Assembly: GCF_046054155.1 (NCBI RefSeq)
Contig: NZ_JBEQCT010000002.1
Span: forward strand, 698,888 to 762,887
Length of the DNA stretch: 64,000 nucleotides
DNA from: Celerinatantimonas yamalensis
Lineage (GTDB): Bacteria > Pseudomonadota > Gammaproteobacteria > Enterobacterales > Celerinatantimonadaceae
Direction of reading: 5' to 3'
The notes under the pieces were generated by a model. The model was given only the letters and a program-made list of their open reading frames with translations. It did not search any database and had not been told where the DNA came from. The position numbers were made by a program, and so were the translations under genes. Positions 1 through 9,567 of the stretch are shown here, piece after piece (position 1 is the first letter of the stretch; each line of letters opens with the position of its first letter).

Positions 1-126
1 ATCAGTATTGAATCGATTATGAGTTGAATAGTTATGCTCATAAGATATTGTACTTGTATCAGCAAAACTGCTAGCAGAAAACAGTCCTAAAATGACTGCT
101 GCTGAAATTAATTTATATGTTTTCAT
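1..126 (-). CDS. KdgM-family oligogalacturonide porin, N-terminal part (cut by window edge)
   Basis: Only the first 42 codons are inside the window. They start with an ATG at 126, five bases after an AGGGA ribosome site, and read a classic signal peptide (MKTYKLISAAVILGLF, then SASSFA) followed by a mature start with many Tyr, Ser and Asn. This is how small KdgM/KdgN porins begin. The gene lies 20 bases downstream of a second porin gene and would be the third gene of the pelX operon. KdgM porins are monomeric outer-membrane barrels that admit acidic oligogalacturonides. The assignment rests on the signal peptide, the composition and the neighbour, because the barrel itself is not visible. Confidence 0.6.
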   Translation of the reverse strand, partial: MKTYKLISAAVILGLFSASSFADTSTISYEHNYSTHNRFNTD

Positions 127-146
127 ATTCATCCCTGCCCCTATTA

Positions 147-983
147 TTAGAAATACCAGTTAAATCCAGCTTCAACAACTGCTTGATGTTTCTTAGATGT
201 CGATGAAGCACTTTTTTGGTCAACTTCAAAATAAGGTATGAATTTTTTATATCCATAATACTGAACTTTTAATTCGTTATATAAATAACCATGTTTATTA
301 TCATAGATATAATAGTGTTTTCCTGTACATGTATAGCTACTACATGACTTAGGACTATTTATATATTTGGCATAATCATATAGGAGGATATATGTAAAAC
401 GCCAGTTTCTAATCCCACTATAGTCAATCCCTGTCTCAAAACGATGGGTACCAATGTCACCACTAGATAGATAAGTAACAGATTCTACACCCTGGTTAGG
501 GTCACCATTAATATACATATTTCTAGTTGAATATTTGTCAGAACGGCTAATACGTCTGTATTGGTACCGATACCGAACATATCCGCCCCAATTTTTGGTC
601 AGTTTCCGATAAACACTCGCCCCAGCCAAATATTGTACACCATTATTTGTTAAATCGATTTCAAGTGAGGGTGAGAAATATGTTTTTCTATCAAGATATT
701 TTGTATACTGAAGAACAAACCCTGCACTTCCGCCATACTCATTACTAACATATTGATCAGACTTACCTGAGTAGGTGCCAAATTTCGCTTCATAATGCCA
801 ATTGTTTTTTGTTTGATGTACAATTTTAATTGAATCAGTATGTCGTCTAGATGTAGTCAAATAATCATGTTCGTACTGCATATATGTACGCCCTTTGACT
901 GTATCATTAAACTGTTCTGAAGCATATGAAGAGCATGAGATTAACAGTAACATCCCTACGGCCCCAAAGCATTCCTTTTTCAT
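147..983 (-). CDS. KdgM-family oligogalacturonate-specific outer-membrane porin
   Basis: The protein has about 278 residues with a signal peptide (MKKECFGAVGMLLL, then ISCSSYA) and a mature chain of alternating aromatic and polar residues ending in FNWYF, the terminal Phe typical of outer-membrane barrels. The size and the Tyr-rich strands fit KdgM, the 12-strand porin for oligogalacturonides. The ATG at 983 is preferred over a TTG twelve bases earlier because GGTGG lies five bases upstream of it. It starts 31 bases after pelX and is followed by a second porin, so the three probably form one transcript. Substrate specificity is inferred from the pelX and ogl context. A paralogue for another acidic sugar is possible. 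Confidence 0.8.
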   Translation of the reverse strand: MKKECFGAVGMLLLISCSSYASEQFNDTVKGRTYMQYEHDYLTTSRRHTDSIKIVHQTKNNWHYEAKFGTYSGKSDQYVSNEYGGSAGFVLQYTKYLDRKTYFSPSLEIDLTNNGVQYLAGASVYRKLTKNWGGYVRYRYQYRRISRSDKYSTRNMYINGDPNQGVESVTYLSSGDIGTHRFETGIDYSGIRNWRFTYILLYDYAKYINSPKSCSSYTCTGKHYYIYDNKHGYLYNELKVQYYGYKKFIPYFEVDQKSASSTSKKHQAVVEAGFNWYF

Positions 984-1013
984 ATCAACCACCAATTATA
1001 AAATTAATAAACG

Positions 1014-3245
1014 TTAGTTTTTATTTAAAATCCGTTTTAACTCTTGTATTTGTTTACTAGCTTGTTTTTCATTTACAACAACTTCATTAACTACTTTTTC
1101 TATTTCACTTTTTACTTTAGCATTTAAATCAACAGTATTTTTACCATTGATATAAAATTCATTACTCGAGCTTATATCACCATGCACGGCATCATCATAG
1201 TGTTTACCTTTATCCAAATGCATAGATATATTCTGAGACAAATAATTACGACGTAGAATTTTTCCGTATGGATTATTACGAAGAATATAGTTGAACCGTT
1301 GATTATTTATAGCTATGTTATCCATGATTGTCAGCGGGCCAGGGTTGAAATTATCTGTAATCCCATCCATATGGTTATTAAATGATAAACTATGAACAAG
1401 TGTATGCGCGACAGGTAAACCTTCTCCACCGAGTTTAAAGCCATTGCCTCGATGTCCCCCTTTCATATTTTTCATATGAAAAGTCTGGCCATTATTAAAT
1501 GCAATAGAGTTAATAATTTTAACGGCACCATCTGGACCATCTTCAACTTTATTGAATAAGTCAAATCCATCATCAACATTATGGTGTGATACACAATTGA
1601 CTAATGTGTTGCCATCACCGACACGCATTTTAACGGCAAAACCATCGGCATTGATTTGGGATTTATCCATGTTGTTATAACTTTCACTATTAGTAATGAG
1701 GTTATAACTCGCCCAAAGTGCTCGGCCAATACCACGTTTTGATGTCACTTGAATGCCTGTATCAGGCGCTTCATGAACGACCACATGGTCAATCCAGTTA
1801 TGACTGCCATTAATAATGAGTCGTTCACCAACCACTTCAAAATTCAATAGCTGCCAGTTATCTGCTTTGACATGAACCATTCCGGTAAAGCTCACATCAC
1901 CTTCACCAACTAGCCGTTTAGGTTGAGTTGGTGTACCTGATAACGACTTATCAAGTGTAATACCTGGATATTTGCCACTGGTAAGATGAATTTCACCACC
2001 TTGAGGCAACAATTTGATCGCAGTTTCAATATCTAACGGTGATTTACGACTACCTGCGTTGGTCGCTTTACCATCGGGTGAAACATAAATGTCGTAGGGG
2101 TCAGCTAATCCAGACTGGTACGTCACTTGCCACTGACGTTGAGTACTTACTTGAGTTTGCCCAGCTCGAGTAAACATCAATTTAAAATCACTTTTAGCTT
2201 CAACTTGAGCAGGAACAGATAATAATTCACCTGCTTTAACAGCTACGGCATTCCCTAGTGGATGACCATCTTGTATGACTTGATATTCACCATCGTAGTT
2301 GGCAACAGCTTGAACGACGTAATCATGGACAGTCGTTATAGCTGGTGATGCAACTTCGACCAACATCTGTATCGCGGGTGCTTGGTAAGCAGGCGTTTGC
2401 AGCGTGTGCGCCTGAGATGTTAGCAATGTGACGTTTTGAATTTTGACTTTGGCATTACGGGCGGCGAAAAAGCCCACATATTGATGTGTTTTGTCTTGAA
2501 TGCTAACCAAGTTCGCGGGTGCATTTTTGATGGTATATTTAACTTCAGTTTGACCCGGTTGCTGAATACCCACCACAAAATCTTTATCGGTGCGCTGCAA
2601 TGTCATGTGATAGGTGTGGTTAGTGTCATGCACTAGCCCTTCGACATAATCATGGCGTTTTAACAGATTATGGGGACTTCCCCAAGGCGCACGGACCCCA
2701 CGCCGGAATGAAGCATTTGCATTCGCTTGATTATCATTACTACGGCTATGTGAACGGAGTAAGTTCATCACCATATTCGAAGACGATGGGAATTCTTCAT
2801 GGCCCAATGGCTGAGGATTAGCACGAGCTGGGCCAATAATATCGCGAACAATAAGACCCGCACCTTCTTGACGGTTAGGGGTCGCACCCGTTTCTGGCCC
2901 AAGCTGTTCTAAGGTGACATCAGCCGACAGCGTGAAATTCTCAGATGTTGGTAACACAGTATAATAAAACGTTCCCCCTTCGTGAGAATTCGCTAATTTT
3001 CCACCTCGACTTTCGATCGTAAAGTGGTCCAACAAAGGGCCTGCTTGCGTCACTTGTTTCCCATCATGAGTAACTTGATTAGTACCAATCTTATTCGGCA
3101 GAATCGTTGATCCAAAATTCAAATCGGTCGATTGACCAAAAGTAATCGGAACCCATTCCCTTGATTGCGCGACCGAATTAGCGGAGTACATCAGCAGCAA
3201 GGCTGATGCACAAGCATTCAATACTAAACCATAATTTTTTTTCAT
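1014..3245 (-). CDS. pelX: Exopolygalacturonate lyase, polysaccharide lyase family 9 (PelX type)
   Basis: This 743-residue protein has a Sec signal peptide ending SANSVAQS, so it acts in the periplasm or outside the cell. An N-terminal laminin-like region is followed by a right-handed beta-helix from about residue 390. PL9 calcium ligands are visible: Asp534 in NADGFAVK and Asp558, Asp559 and Asp562 in VDDGFD. Their spacing (24, 25, 28) equals that of Dickeya PelL. Lys604 in NGFKLGG is the likely catalytic base, although it lies six residues farther along than in PelL. PelX enzymes release unsaturated digalacturonate from oligogalacturonide ends. It is first gene of an operon with two porins. 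The upstream region carries a KdgR-like palindrome and a CRP-like site. Confidence 0.9.
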   Translation of the reverse strand: MKKNYGLVLNACASALLLMYSANSVAQSREWVPITFGQSTDLNFGSTILPNKIGTNQVTHDGKQVTQAGPLLDHFTIESRGGKLANSHEGGTFYYTVLPTSENFTLSADVTLEQLGPETGATPNRQEGAGLIVRDIIGPARANPQPLGHEEFPSSSNMVMNLLRSHSRSNDNQANANASFRRGVRAPWGSPHNLLKRHDYVEGLVHDTNHTYHMTLQRTDKDFVVGIQQPGQTEVKYTIKNAPANLVSIQDKTHQYVGFFAARNAKVKIQNVTLLTSQAHTLQTPAYQAPAIQMLVEVASPAITTVHDYVVQAVANYDGEYQVIQDGHPLGNAVAVKAGELLSVPAQVEAKSDFKLMFTRAGQTQVSTQRQWQVTYQSGLADPYDIYVSPDGKATNAGSRKSPLDIETAIKLLPQGGEIHLTSGKYPGITLDKSLSGTPTQPKRLVGEGDVSFTGMVHVKADNWQLLNFEVVGERLIINGSHNWIDHVVVHEAPDTGIQVTSKRGIGRALWASYNLITNSESYNNMDKSQINADGFAVKMRVGDGNTLVNCVSHHNVDDGFDLFNKVEDGPDGAVKIINSIAFNNGQTFHMKNMKGGHRGNGFKLGGEGLPVAHTLVHSLSFNNHMDGITDNFNPGPLTIMDNIAINNQRFNYILRNNPYGKILRRNYLSQNISMHLDKGKHYDDAVHGDISSSNEFYINGKNTVDLNAKVKSEIEKVVNEVVVNEKQASKQIQELKRILNKN

Positions 3246-3314
3246 TATTTCACACCCGAAATGTCACAAAACGTCAAAATAAATTGATCATTCATTCACA
3301 TAAAAAACAAAATA

Positions 3315-3327
3315 GAAACATTGTTTC
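3315..3327. promoter_or_regulatory. KdgR-like operator upstream of pelX
   Basis: GAAACATTGTTTC is a perfect 13-base palindrome 70 bases upstream of the pelX start. It fits the KdgR box core (AAAY-RNY-RTTT) known from enterobacterial and Vibrio pectin genes. Flanking AT tracts fit as well. KdgR binding is inferred, and no kdgR gene is in the window. Confidence 0.6.
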
Positions 3328-3432
3328 GTTTTTTTATTATTGATGTTTTACTATTAAGGGATTAATGTTTCAAACAAAACAAATGGAGAGTGTGACTAAC
3401 AGCTATAATTACTTACAAAAACGCTTTATTTT

Positions 3433-3448
3433 TGTGATTACGTTCACT
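3433..3448. promoter_or_regulatory. CRP-like site in the divergent pelX / CBS-protein intergenic region
   Basis: TGTGATTACGTTCACT matches the CRP consensus TGTGA-N6-TCACA at nine of ten core positions. It lies 188 bases upstream of pelX and 78 bases upstream of the plus-strand gene at 3526, so it could serve either one. CRP control of pectin genes is known in Dickeya. The assignment here is inference. Confidence 0.55.
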
Positions 3449-3525
3449 TTTATATTTATTGTTCTATAGGCATTTAAGTAGGACTAACGTAAGATAACTT
3501 ATGCTTTAGTTGTGTAGGAGCTCAC

Positions 3526-5388
3526 TTGAATAATACCTTGATCCCAAATATTACTGATTTTCTTGCTCAGATCGATCCGTTTGACAAGCTCCCTTTAGAG
3601 CTTCTTGAGGCCATCGCTCATGAGGTGCAAATCCAATATTTACAGCACGGTGATACACTCGAATTTCGGAGTGATGATTCTGAACATTATCTGTATATCA
3701 TTCGTACTGGGGTGATTGAACAACGCTTAGAAAATGGTGATTTACGAGCTCGTTTAGGGGCAGAGGATCAATTCGGATTTACTTTTTTCCAACATCAGAA
3801 AAGCGATGAGCAATATCAAGCTAAAGTACTTGAAGATGCGCTGCTTTATTTAGTCCCTCGCAGTGGTTTGCAGAAAGTTCTTGAAGATTATCCGCTGTAT
3901 CAAGAAGACTTTGATGCGCATGCTTTGGTTCGCCTTAATTCAGCATTAAAGGTGAATTGGTCCAGCGAAAAAGCGCTATTTATTCGTAAAGTTTTTGAGC
4001 TTGCCAGTGATAAAATAGCCATTGTCGACAGTCACATGTCGATCAGTGATGTGGCCCATCAAATGAGTCAAATCACCCGCAGTCCACTAGCCGTAGTCAA
4101 ACATCAAGAAACCATTGTCGGCATCATTACGGATCGCGATATTACCCGAAAAGTAGTCGCTAAACGTATCGATTACGATACCCCTGTAACACAAATAATG
4201 ACTCCGAATCCAATTACTATCGATGAAAATGAACTGATTATGCACGCGGCTGCATTGATGATGCAGTATAATGTACGTAGTCTACCCGTTACGCGCCAAG
4301 GGCAGGTTTGCGGGCTGTTGACGACGTCTCATTTAATTCAACACCACCGAATGCAAGCGCTCTTTTTGATTGAAAAAATCAAATATGCTGAGACTATTGA
4401 TGAACTAGCGACACTGTCAACTGAAAAACAGGCCGTATTTGAAGCACTGATCGATGGCAAAGTCAGTGCTAAAGCGACTGGGCATGTTATGACTCTCATT
4501 ATGGACGCTTATACTCGACGCTTAATCGATCTGGCCATTGAAAACCTCGGTGAAGCGCCATGTACCTTTAGTTGGGTGGTCGCAGGCTCTCATGCCCGCA
4601 GTGAAGTACATCTATTATCAGATCAAGATAGCGCCATTATTGTGCCCGGTAATAATTTAGCAGAACCTGATAAAACTTATTTACAACACTTGGCGCTGTA
4701 TGTGTGTAACGGTTTAGCGCGATGTGGCTATCCATTATGTAGTGGTCGCTATATGGCAGCAAATCCATCGTGGTGTCAGCCTTTAAGCAAATGGGAAAGC
4801 TATTATAAAAAATGGGTTGGTAATCCAGAATATGAAAAGCTATTACATGCCACCGTATTTTTAGAAGTGCGTACATTGTATGGCGACCCAACACTTTCAG
4901 AACAATTACAACACAGCTTATATGAGCTCATTCAAAAAAATTATCAGTTTTTGAGTTCACTCACCGAGTCAGCCATTTTGAATAGCCCACCGCTAGGTAT
5001 ATTTAAAAGTTTCGTGCTAGAAAAATCAGGTGAAAATTCTAATGAACTTAATGTAAAAAAATATGCCATTAATTTAATTGTAGATTTAGCTCGAATTTAT
5101 GGATTATCTGTTGGCTGTGAAGCAACCGGAACGGAAGAGAGATTTAAAGCAGCCTATGATGCAGGAAAAATAAAAAAAGACGCGTATCAAAATATTATCG
5201 GGGCTTATCAATTTTTAATGAAAATTCGATTAGATCATCAGTTAAAAGCCCTTAAAGCAGGTGAAAAACCAGATAACCATATTTCTCCTGAACAATTCAG
5301 TAGTTTTGAGAGAAAACATTTAAAAGAAGCATTTAAAATTATTTCTGATACGCAAAGCTTTGCCAAACTTCACTTTGGAAGGCACTAA
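3526..5388 (+). CDS. Cyclic-nucleotide-binding / CBS / DUF294 nucleotidyltransferase-like protein
   Basis: A 620-residue cytosolic protein with three parts: a cNMP-binding-like beta-roll (about residues 20-135), a CBS pair (about 160-285, with GIITDRDITRK and the second repeat ending in LLTTSHLI), and a DUF294 nucleotidyltransferase domain with GSHARSEVHLLSDQDSAI (Asp366 and Asp368 as metal ligands) plus its C-terminal helical domain. The family is thought to be regulatory, and the reaction is not established. The start is a TTG at 3526 after TAGGAG. Its stop overlaps the next ATG by one base, so it is coupled to the exonuclease gene. This pair occurs together in many proteobacteria. Confidence 0.85.
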   Translation: MNNTLIPNITDFLAQIDPFDKLPLELLEAIAHEVQIQYLQHGDTLEFRSDDSEHYLYIIRTGVIEQRLENGDLRARLGAEDQFGFTFFQHQKSDEQYQAKVLEDALLYLVPRSGLQKVLEDYPLYQEDFDAHALVRLNSALKVNWSSEKALFIRKVFELASDKIAIVDSHMSISDVAHQMSQITRSPLAVVKHQETIVGIITDRDITRKVVAKRIDYDTPVTQIMTPNPITIDENELIMHAAALMMQYNVRSLPVTRQGQVCGLLTTSHLIQHHRMQALFLIEKIKYAETIDELATLSTEKQAVFEALIDGKVSAKATGHVMTLIMDAYTRRLIDLAIENLGEAPCTFSWVVAGSHARSEVHLLSDQDSAIIVPGNNLAEPDKTYLQHLALYVCNGLARCGYPLCSGRYMAANPSWCQPLSKWESYYKKWVGNPEYEKLLHATVFLEVRTLYGDPTLSEQLQHSLYELIQKNYQFLSSLTESAILNSPPLGIFKSFVLEKSGENSNELNVKKYAINLIVDLARIYGLSVGCEATGTEERFKAAYDAGKIKKDAYQNIIGAYQFLMKIRLDHQLKALKAGEKPDNHISPEQFSSFERKHLKEAFKIISDTQSFAKLHFGRH

Positions 5389-6128
5389 TGGGGTATTATC
5401 TTAATCGACTTTTAGAGCCACTGGCCACCTACAATCGTGCAAAAATAGCCAATCGATTTCCTCAGTTATTAACGGAGCCGGGAATTGGTGAATGGTTACG
5501 AGCTCTCGAACCTGATCCAAATATTATTCTGTCACAACAAAATTATCTGGTAGTCGATATTGAAACAAGTGGGTTTAATCCAGCCACTGATGCCATTTTA
5601 AGCATCGGTTTTGTACCCATTGATCAAGGCCGAATTAATATTGCCAAAGCAGAACATTATTATATCAGTGACGCGTTAAAGATCTCTGCCGATAGTGCTG
5701 TTGTTAATCATATTACACCGCAGTTACTCGCCGAAGGCGAACCTCTTGAACAGGCTTTATCTGCTTTTTTCCGTGCACTCGGCTCTCGGGTCCCTATCGC
5801 TCATGGTTGTTGGATGGAACAACAGTTTATCGAGTATCAAACACGTGCCATTTGGGGGTTAAAAAAACTCCCTTTGCACTGGTTAGATACCCTAAAAATT
5901 GAAAAAGCCAGAATGGCTAATGGCTGTGTCCCACATCACCACGATGTTCGTTTAGCCAATGTCAGAAAGCGTTATCATCTTCCTAATTATCAAGCTCACA
6001 ATGCATTGTTCGACGCGATTGCAACCGCCGAATTATTCCTCGCATTAACTCGGGCCATTTATAGTCAAACCCCTCCCACTCTGCAAGAGTTCTATCGCTA
6101 CCAATTAAAGGCCAAAAGCGCCCTATAG
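5388..6128 (+). CDS. DEDDh 3'-5' exonuclease (DnaQ-like)
   Basis: A 246-residue protein with an N-terminal helical extension and then an exonuclease fold. Exo I reads VDIETSGF with Asp57 and Glu59. Exo III has His204 and Asp209 in HNALFDAI. The Exo II position, usually an Asp in HN-x-x-FD, reads HGCWMEQQF, so a Glu stands where the Asp is expected. The family removes 3' nucleotides from DNA or RNA. This member is too divergent to be the replicative epsilon subunit. Translation is coupled to the upstream CBS protein, which suggests shared control of the two proteins. Confidence 0.82.
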   Translation: MGYYLNRLLEPLATYNRAKIANRFPQLLTEPGIGEWLRALEPDPNIILSQQNYLVVDIETSGFNPATDAILSIGFVPIDQGRINIAKAEHYYISDALKISADSAVVNHITPQLLAEGEPLEQALSAFFRALGSRVPIAHGCWMEQQFIEYQTRAIWGLKKLPLHWLDTLKIEKARMANGCVPHHHDVRLANVRKRYHLPNYQAHNALFDAIATAELFLALTRAIYSQTPPTLQEFYRYQLKAKSAL

Positions 6129-6304
6129 GAATTATTTGGTCGCTGATATAAGTGAAATTTTTCGATATAGCATACTCAAACGTATCAGCAAATCTTCGCT
6201 GGAATATCATGTACCCTATGCAGTCATGCTCGATGTATTACACAACATCCCTTGGAGCCCCATATCGTCAACTCTCAAGAAAATATGTGCGCATGCGCGC
6301 GGCA

Positions 6305-6332
6305 TAAAAAAGCCACCTCATATGAGATGGCT
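6305..6332 (-). terminator. Rho-independent terminator after ogl
   Basis: On the minus strand an 11-base stem with one mismatch (AGCCATCTCAT against ATGAGGTGGCT) is followed by a run of six T. It lies 39 bases after the ogl stop. It may also stop plus-strand transcription from the exonuclease gene, but the T run is on the ogl side. Confidence 0.75.
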
Positions 6333-6370
6333 AAACGAGTCAATAATAAGGATATATAACAGGTAAAATT

Positions 6371-7534
6371 TTACTTAAACTCTTCTGGCACATCGGCTAG
6401 GTAAATCGCAGGAACTCCTTCAAAATCACTGGTGTAAAGAACCCAACGATTATCTGGGCTAAATGATGGATGAGGGTGAGTGATCTGACGATCGCCATCA
6501 AGTACTTGCCAAGAACTAGAATGTTTAACCAATGGGTGTGCTTGTTGCGTGCGGCAGTTCAACACATAGAGGAACGGGTCGTTTTTAATCTGGTAATTTT
6601 CACTGTCGGCCACATCAACTGGCGCATCACAGCCATCACCCACCATCAACGAGCCATCAGTGTTACTCATCAAGTGAGAACATTGTGGCATTTCCATCAC
6701 TTGCTCGTTGGTTAATGTCTGAGGATCAGCCTTATGAATAACTCGCTCTGTTTTACCTTTAAAATATGAGACATAAGCCAATGCGCTGCCATCTGGGATC
6801 CAGAATTCATGGGTACAAGACTCCCCATCAGCCTGCTCGTGAACTTTACGCATATCAGAACCATCACGATTAATCAGCCACATCCGTTCAACCAGATCAT
6901 GGGGCCCTTCGTGACAAAATGCGATGGTATTATTATCAAATGGTCGATAAATAGGGTGACCCAACCAGCGGTCTTCTTGTAACACCACATCTCGTTCGCC
7001 GGTTTGAATATCAACATTGATTAAACGACAGGTTGGATTTGTAAAATAGTAATCTCGGAAAATCTTCCAATCAGTCAGCGGCTGCCAACATGATTTAGCA
7101 ATCTCAATCCCAACTAATTGAGTACAATCGCTATTGGCCACCCATGTGCCATAGCCAACCCAATCTTGCGGCACTTGATAAACTAATCGCTCTTCGAGTG
7201 ATGTTAAGTCCACCTGTAACAGGTCAGCACCATTTTTGACATAAAATAACGATTGTTCATCATGACTTAAAAAACCGCCAAAGGTGTTATCGCCTTGCCC
7301 TTCCGTGAGCTGACGCGCCTGTTGAGTGTTTAAGTCCAACAGATAGTAGTTGCGATTACCTTGGTCAAAATCCCCAGCAAACAGGAGTTTACTCGCATCA
7401 TTGGTAAAGCATTTTTGATAAAAATAGTTGCGATGACAGGTGACATCCGTTGGCGTTAAGCGGGTATAACGAATATTCGTATCATCATCGGTGTACTCTT
7501 GAAATGAAAGAGAAACAATAGAACCTTTAGACAT
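6371..7534 (-). CDS. ogl: Oligogalacturonate lyase, polysaccharide lyase family 22
   Basis: A 387-residue cytosolic seven-bladed propeller enzyme that splits galacturonate dimers and short oligomers into 5-keto-4-deoxyuronate. Key residues fall at the family's own numbers: His242 (CTHEFW), His287 (CSHLMS), Gln350, His353 and His355 (QITHPHPSF). From what is known of Yersinia PL22, His287, Gln350, His353 and His355 hold manganese and His242 is the catalytic base. The ATG at 7534 with GGAG upstream gives the standard family length. A more upstream start is open but has no ribosome site. It follows the symporter gene by 82 bases on the same strand, which fits one transcript. Confidence 0.95.
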   Translation of the reverse strand: MSKGSIVSLSFQEYTDDDTNIRYTRLTPTDVTCHRNYFYQKCFTNDASKLLFAGDFDQGNRNYYLLDLNTQQARQLTEGQGDNTFGGFLSHDEQSLFYVKNGADLLQVDLTSLEERLVYQVPQDWVGYGTWVANSDCTQLVGIEIAKSCWQPLTDWKIFRDYYFTNPTCRLINVDIQTGERDVVLQEDRWLGHPIYRPFDNNTIAFCHEGPHDLVERMWLINRDGSDMRKVHEQADGESCTHEFWIPDGSALAYVSYFKGKTERVIHKADPQTLTNEQVMEMPQCSHLMSNTDGSLMVGDGCDAPVDVADSENYQIKNDPFLYVLNCRTQQAHPLVKHSSSWQVLDGDRQITHPHPSFSPDNRWVLYTSDFEGVPAIYLADVPEEFK

Positions 7535-7616
7535 ACTATACAACTCCGTAATTATTAGAGCAGCGATGGCCGAAGCCAAAGCTGCTTTTCAATTCGCTCA
7601 CTATGCAATTACGTAA

Positions 7617-9392
7617 CTAGCGGTGCAAATGTGGCGCAACCTCAAGGAGGCTCTCATTCCCTTTAGTGGCGCTTCGCATCAGCATATATCCAACGAACAG
7701 TATTGCTAGCGCACAGCACAAGAACAGGAGTCGACCCCACATGGGGTTTGGAATAAGTACCATTAAGACTAATCCACAACCCATGACGCTAACCAACATC
7801 CCCAGTTTTTTACGTTGTTGACGGTCAAATTCATCTTGGCCTTCACTTGCAACGACTTCCGTATTTACGTCTTTAAAGAACTCAATGGTATTTTCTTTAT
7901 ATGGGTCTGTTTCAGGGTTGTAAAATAGTGAAGTCAAGCAGAAGAAGCCCAAGGTAAAGATAAGGTGAGCGGCAATGGTGTCAACTAACCGCAGCGCAGA
8001 GAACTCACGACCGGTCAGATGATGAACACCAAACCAACTAGCAACCACATTAGGAGTTACAATTTCAAAGATCATGTAACTGACGAACATCCCGAAGATG
8101 ACAGTCACCCATGGTGCCCATTTAGGTGTTTTGCGAATAAAGATACCGGCGAACAATGGCACCAAAATAGGTGATTGTAGCAGCGTCGCAACAGTCATCA
8201 TCAAGTCAAACAAACTCATATGTTTGAGAGAGTTAAAGAACTGTGCCATGAAGATAACTAAAATGCCGTTAACAACACAGACGATTTGACCGGCCGCTAA
8301 GTTCTCTTTATCGCTCGATTTACCTTTACGCAAAACCGTTGCATAAAAGCTGCGAACAAAGATCCCTGAGTTACGGTTGAGTGCTGAATCCATGGATGAC
8401 ATAGTTGCTGCAAATAGACCTGCCATCAATAACCCAACGGTTCCGGTTGGCATCGCATTATGCGCAAAGACCAGATAAACCGCGTCAGTTGCTTTCGCGC
8501 CCAACTCCGGATAAGAGGCCGCAGCATTCGGATACAAAATAGCACTCGCCCATGGGGGAATAAACCAAATAATCGCACCACAAACCATCAACCCCATTGC
8601 CAGCAGTGCTGCTTTGGTCGCATTTTTAGAGTCTTTAGCATTCAAGAACCGATATGATTCCTGCATGTTGTTGATACTCTGCAACTGTTTAACAACGAAG
8701 AAGAAGAACGTACCGACCATTAGCATTGGGAAATGCATGTCTGGTCCCATGATGAATCCCGATGGAAATTTAGTAATAATTTCCCCAGGTCCACCAACAA
8801 CCACCAACGCCACAATCGCGCACGCAACCGAAATCACCGCTACCACCAAGGTTTGGATGAAATCTGAAGCAACAACCCCCCAAGCCCCACCGATCAAAGA
8901 GATCAATAACACAACGATGCCAGTGACATAAATCGTGGTGGTGATATCGGCTTTAAACACAGCGGAAGCAAACACCGCTAAACCGTTTAGCCAAACCCCA
9001 GCATTAATGACACTCAGTGGAATAATCACCCAAGTAAAGAACTGTTCATTCACTGAGCCAAACCGGCGACCCACACCTTCGGTCGGTGTATCAACGCGCA
9101 TCTGACGAAACCGTCGCGCAAAATAAAAATACGCAGCGACATACGCCAAGATGTTACCAATAAACACACCTAAAATAGTGAAACCATCGCTATACGCTTT
9201 CCCAGCAGCTCCAGTAAATGTCCACGCTGAAAACTGTGTCATGAACGCTGTAGCCCCCACCATCCACCAGAGCATTCGTCCGCCCCCTCGAAAGTAGTCA
9301 CTACTACTATTTGAGGCCATTTTTTTAAAGATCACGCCAATGACGACCATCAGCAAAAAATAGCCCCCAATGACTAGGTAATCGTAGTTCAT
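7617..9392 (-). CDS. Sodium:solute symporter (SSS family), probable galacturonide importer
   Basis: A 591-residue membrane protein with about 13-14 hydrophobic segments and the SSS signature region near the N terminus (SDYFRGGGRMLWWMVGA, FSAWTFTGAAGKAY). The start at 9392 is supported by AAGGAA seven bases upstream. It is first in an operon with ogl, so the likely cargo is unsaturated di- or oligogalacturonide taken up with sodium. Vibrio species often use SSS carriers where enterobacteria use the TogMNAB ABC system. The substrate is inferred from context only. The C-terminal part after about residue 480 is an extra pair of helices with a charged loop. Confidence 0.85.
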   Translation of the reverse strand: MNYDYLVIGGYFLLMVVIGVIFKKMASNSSSDYFRGGGRMLWWMVGATAFMTQFSAWTFTGAAGKAYSDGFTILGVFIGNILAYVAAYFYFARRFRQMRVDTPTEGVGRRFGSVNEQFFTWVIIPLSVINAGVWLNGLAVFASAVFKADITTTIYVTGIVVLLISLIGGAWGVVASDFIQTLVVAVISVACAIVALVVVGGPGEIITKFPSGFIMGPDMHFPMLMVGTFFFFVVKQLQSINNMQESYRFLNAKDSKNATKAALLAMGLMVCGAIIWFIPPWASAILYPNAAASYPELGAKATDAVYLVFAHNAMPTGTVGLLMAGLFAATMSSMDSALNRNSGIFVRSFYATVLRKGKSSDKENLAAGQIVCVVNGILVIFMAQFFNSLKHMSLFDLMMTVATLLQSPILVPLFAGIFIRKTPKWAPWVTVIFGMFVSYMIFEIVTPNVVASWFGVHHLTGREFSALRLVDTIAAHLIFTLGFFCLTSLFYNPETDPYKENTIEFFKDVNTEVVASEGQDEFDRQQRKKLGMLVSVMGCGLVLMVLIPNPMWGRLLFLCCALAILFVGYMLMRSATKGNESLLEVAPHLHR

Positions 9393-9468
9393 ATTCCATT
9401 CCTTGAAACGTTGTTTTGATTTAATCAAATAGTAATTTTGAATTGAGATTGACGCCGTGATGTAAATC

Positions 9469-9481
9469 GAAACTTCGGTTC
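9469..9481. promoter_or_regulatory. Degenerate KdgR-like box upstream of the symporter-ogl operon
   Basis: GAAACTTCGGTTC is 77 bases upstream of the symporter start and differs from a perfect GAAAC-N3-GTTTC palindrome at one base. A separate perfect palindrome, TTTGATTTAATCAAA, lies at 9415-9429, nearer the gene. Either could be an operator. Assignment to KdgR is inference. Confidence 0.35.
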
Positions 9482-9567
9482 ATTTTTTTTATTTATGCCA
9501 AAAATGTGATGAAGATCTCTTTAATATGAGAGGTGCTATCGTAATACAATGGCTGAAAGGAGATGCT

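Noticed and set aside
6136..6366. 76-residue plus frame after the exonuclease gene
   Set aside because: It covers the ogl terminator hairpin and has random composition and no ribosome site.
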